Part shown: in pieces, positions 61,480-64,000 of the stretch
Position numbering within the stretch: position 1 is the first letter of the stretch
How the letters are laid out: each line of letters opens with the position of its first letter
DNA from: Paragordius varius
Lineage: Eukaryota > Nematomorpha
Reading direction: 5' to 3'
Assembly (NCBI GenBank): GCA_964247055.1
Contig: OZ176050.1
Coordinates: forward strand, 14,136,001 to 14,200,000
DNA length: 64,000 bases
Position numbers and translations under genes: made by a program
Notes under the pieces: model-generated
The model's database searches: none
Seen by the model: only the letters and a program-made list of their open reading frames with translations
What the model was told of the DNA's origin: nothing

Positions 61480-61800
61480 CAAATTTGAGATATTTTGTTG
61501 AAGCGTACTTAAAACTATTTTGAAGCATGATGGAAACGGTGTAATGCTTTAAGATATATTAAAACCCCTTTTCTAAATAATTCAATGATGTCGAATACTA
61601 TAGGTTGAGAATTTTAATTTTAAGGTTTGTTTGCTTGCAAATTTTGGTAAATTTTTGAAAAAAACATAATAATTTTTATTGTTAGCCTTAGCGAATTATA
61701 ATATATAAAGTGTTATAACATCTCAACCGTTTATATCGTTTCCATCATGTTGAAAATAGTAAGAAGTATGTTTCAACAAAATGCTAAAAATTAAAATTTT
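61480..61800. mobile_element. Inverted-repeat MITE
   Basis: Left arm holds TTTTGAAGCATGATGGAAAC and the right arm its inverted form GTTTCCATCATGTTGAAAAT. Outer parts (TTTGTTGAAGCGTACTT and AAGTATGTTTCAACAAAATG) also pair. Arms are about 80 bp with mismatches; the middle is about 120 bp. Confidence 0.7.
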
Positions 61801-62169
61801 GAAAGTATGCATTTTTAAAAAATATATTTAGTTTATATAAAAATTTAGCACATATTCAATATTGCACAATGTCGAAAGCCTGCGTTTATTTTAAGAGAAC
61901 AGTCCATTTTAAAATAGCCAAAAAATTTGGGATTTTTAGAGCTCACATCTAAAAATTTAAAATTTTTAATATTGTTTTGCTTTTTATATGTAGTTTATGT
62001 TATATTTTAGTGTTATATTTTGAAATAAAGCATATATTCACCAAAATATTTTGAAAAATTGCGCACCTTTTGCAATTTTATACCGATACACAAAAGTGTA
62101 AATAATTTTCTTTAATAACTAAAGGTTAAAACCAAAAGCACCATGATAATCCTGTTATTTTCCTACCAG

Positions 62170-62192
62170 AATATATATATATATATATATAT
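62170..62192. repeat. (AT)n microsatellite
   Basis: Eleven AT dinucleotides. Confidence 0.9.
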
Positions 62193-62259
62193 TTCATCAA
62201 GATATTTTTTTGTGGAAACTGTGTAATATACCACACCGATGGTGTAAAAACAGGCAGCT

Positions 62260-62535
62260 TTAATTTTGTACTGCGACATAGTTCAAAATATCTGGCCACA
62301 TTAGGTTTAGTATTTTAATTCTTTTTCGAATTCGCAGGTATTTAAAGAATTTACAAATACGATTTAAGAGTTTGTAATGGTTAAGTTTTATTGTATACAG
62401 ATAAAGCATATTAAACAAATTCAACAAGAGCTGGAATTTCTCTCCAACTAACTGAAGGCAATCCTTCTCAACAATCCTCTCAAAGGCAATCCACACCCAT
62501 TTGGCCCAACAATCTTTACTATCAAAATTTGGAGG
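62260..62535 (-). mobile_element. Possible Gag-like retrotransposon fossil
   Basis: On the minus strand the open stretch contains NTPPNFDSKDCWAKWVWIAF and ERIVEKDCLQLVGEKFQLLL. The PPNFDS...W..W...FER pattern resembles the start of Gag in Ty3/gypsy-like elements (FDF..P..W..W...FERFR). No other retroviral part is adjacent. Short, isolated and probably old. Confidence 0.35.
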
Positions 62536-62624
62536 TGTGTTTAAACGCTTTCCTCATCTCCCTTGCTATGGTAAAATAATATAAATACCATCATCAATTT
62601 TAACTTATCCCTTAATGCATATTA

Positions 62625-62880
62625 AAGTAAAGATTAAAATTACACCACAGACACAAAACGTAAAAAATAACGACAGGTAATTTTTTAAAGGTACACATAC
62701 TTTTTTAAAACCTTCATTTTTCCTATATAAATTAGGAAATTTGTAAATGATTGTGTATTTACCATATCTTATCAAACAATGAGTTATGTAAAAATGTATA
62801 AAACATTGCACGGGTTTTTGAAATATTTGTCCTTATATTTTTACGTTTTTCTCGTAAGATAACTTTTCTTTTATAGCTGA
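62625..62880. mobile_element. Tc1/mariner-like MITE, copy e
   Basis: The left end includes AAAATTACACCACAGACAC then AAAACGTAAAAAATAACGAC. The right end TATATTTTTACGTTTTTCTC then GTAAGATAACTTTTC is its diverged inverse. Its right edge supplies the TTTTATAG before the exon at 62888. Confidence 0.55.
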
Positions 62881-62887
62881 TAAGATT

Positions 62888-63130
62888 ATGGCAGGTTCGT
62901 GTAATGTTAAATGTTTGGATATATTTCGAAGTTGCCTCGATTTTTGCAATTACAAAATGATTCACAATGAAAAGGTAGGAGGTACTCATACTCGACATAA
63001 AAACAACCAAAATTATACGAAAAATGAAACAGAAATAGCATTTCACGAGCCAGATATTTTGGCGAATTTTGCTGCGCACTTGTATGGAGATGATGTAACA
63101 TATGACAAGGAATATGGTTTTCTATTATAA
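62888..63130 (+). CDS. Exon or small gene, APC1-like candidate
   Basis: Eighty codons open from ATG, preceded by TTTTATAG. The first half is cysteine-rich (MAGSCNVKCLDIFRSCLDFC). The second half reads NETEIAFHEPDILANFAAHL and YGDDVTYDKE. APC1 from memory has TISAFTSDPALLSFAEYFC in the next part of its sequence, which aligns with EIAFHEPDILANFAAHLYG. That keeps APC1 order across all exons found. The cysteine-rich half has no APC1 match that I can recall, so it may be a separate gene. Confidence 0.4.
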   Translation: MAGSCNVKCLDIFRSCLDFCNYKMIHNEKVGGTHTRHKNNQNYTKNETEIAFHEPDILANFAAHLYGDDVTYDKEYGFLL

Positions 63131-63638
63131 TACTTTTCATACCTCTAAAAAAATGTTTGAATCGGTTTTGAACCTGTATAGTTTTAAACCTTTAACAATG
63201 AATAGTTAAAATGAAATATTAAAAAAATAATATTATTAAATTCATAGAAAGCCATATTTTTAAAACTTTGGTGTACGATATAAAAACAGAAAAAATATGC
63301 TTTTTTCGCTTATAGAATATTTTTCTTTTATTTTTATGTTCCTGATAACCATGTTCTAGTTCTAGACTCTGGTTAATCCTAATCTTAATATATGTATTTT
63401 AGGTTTTTCACAACTTTATTGATAGCAAACAATAAAATATATTAAAAATTTTGAAATTTGGTTTTCTTAATTATAAAAAAATGTCTATTTAATTTTTATA
63501 TTTTTGCTATATTGTTTTAGATATCATTATTCACTTTTGGCTCCAGACTTTATTGAAAAAAACTATATTTCAAGTTTTGATAAATTTTGTTAATTTTATT
63601 TATGTATCATATATATATGTAAATACTTATTTTATTAC
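63131..63638. other. No recognised feature
   Basis: AT-rich sequence. No exon could be supported. Confidence 0.4.
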
Positions 63639-64000
63639 AGTAAAAAATTGAAATTATACTATGGACAAAACGTATAAATATAAATACAATAAAGACAACC
63701 ATACTTTCAAACCTTAATTTTTCCTATAAATCATTTAATTACAATTGTAAAAATAGAATTAATTGTGTTAATAATACAGGAAAAATTAAAATTATACGGA
63801 CAAAAGTTGAAAATATAAAGACTTTCTATTTAAAAGACAACCATACTTTTTAAATAGATTTTTTTACTTATAACTTATTGTTTAAACACAATCAATGACA
63901 TTTTATGATTGCATTAACTTGTTTTAATATAAATTAGGGTTAAAAAATTTGGTGTCTTCAAAAAAATTTGTTTTTAGTTTTTACATTTTGTCCGTATAAT
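63639..64000. mobile_element. Two overlapping or nested Tc1/mariner-like MITE copies, cut by the window end
   Basis: Family left ends occur at 63644 (CAGTAAAAAATTGAAATTAT) and again at 63777 (CAGGAAAAATTAAAATTATA). AAGACAACCATACTTT occurs twice. The right end ACATTTTGTCCGTATAAT stops at the window edge. Confidence 0.65.

Noticed and set aside
62605-63140. Minus-strand open frames opposite the 62888 exon
   Set aside because: They overlap MITE e or mirror the plus-strand frame, which has the better start, the acceptor-like site and the APC1-like segment.

Overview
The window is eukaryotic and very AT-rich (roughly a quarter G+C by eye). It is dominated by transposable elements, foldback repeats and a satellite, with sparse, heavily split host coding sequence. 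Several introns can be placed because the flanking protein frames join exactly, and they are tiny: 21, 24, 26, 27 and 30 bp, beside ordinary ones of 57-460 bp. Introns of this size are known in dicyemid mesozoans and a few other reduced lineages. I therefore suggest a fast-evolving invertebrate, possibly a parasite, but the species cannot be fixed from this sequence.

Layout. 1-6.4 kb holds two broken Ty3/gypsy-like fossils on the minus strand. 6.42-15.84 kb is a tandem satellite with ~1.7-kb units and shortened variants. From 15.6 kb begins a block (copy A) that recurs collinearly at 44.8-52.4 kb (copy B), and partly at 40.8-43.2 kb (copy C). Copies A and B each carry the same two-exon gene for a small predicted secreted protein of 85 residues. 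A is open; B is a pseudogene. The ~12-kb intron of A holds a four-level nest: a 1-kb inverted-repeat element, split by a ZBED/GTF2IRD2-like hAT, split by a second hAT, split by an unclassified repeat. Three of the four boundaries are sharp, and both hATs have perfect 8-bp target duplications.

31-34.5 kb carries a hAT MITE and a degraded RTE-type LINE. 36.7-40.8 kb is a 4.09-kb element with ~520-bp terminal inverted repeats and a 6-bp target duplication. It carries a multi-exon gene for a cysteine-containing protein family that I recall as widespread and uncharacterised. Six foldback elements are scattered from 20.6 to 57.2 kb. Their arms are arrays of 21-bp repeats; most share an ATACCATTT-like terminus, but the 21-mers fall into different sequence classes. 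One is a two-tier palindrome of 1.45 kb.

From 53.1 to about 63.1 kb on the plus strand, short exons read in the same order as the PC-repeat and following regions of APC1, the large scaffold subunit of the anaphase-promoting complex. A hAT, MITEs, a foldback element and LINE scraps lie in its introns. This assignment rests on remembered APC1 sequence and splice-phase agreement, not a search. Exon edges are approximate unless a GT...AG pair is named. The strongest candidates for something new are the foldback family, the 4.09-kb TIR element with its gene, and the duplicated small secreted gene with an excess of amino-acid-changing differences.
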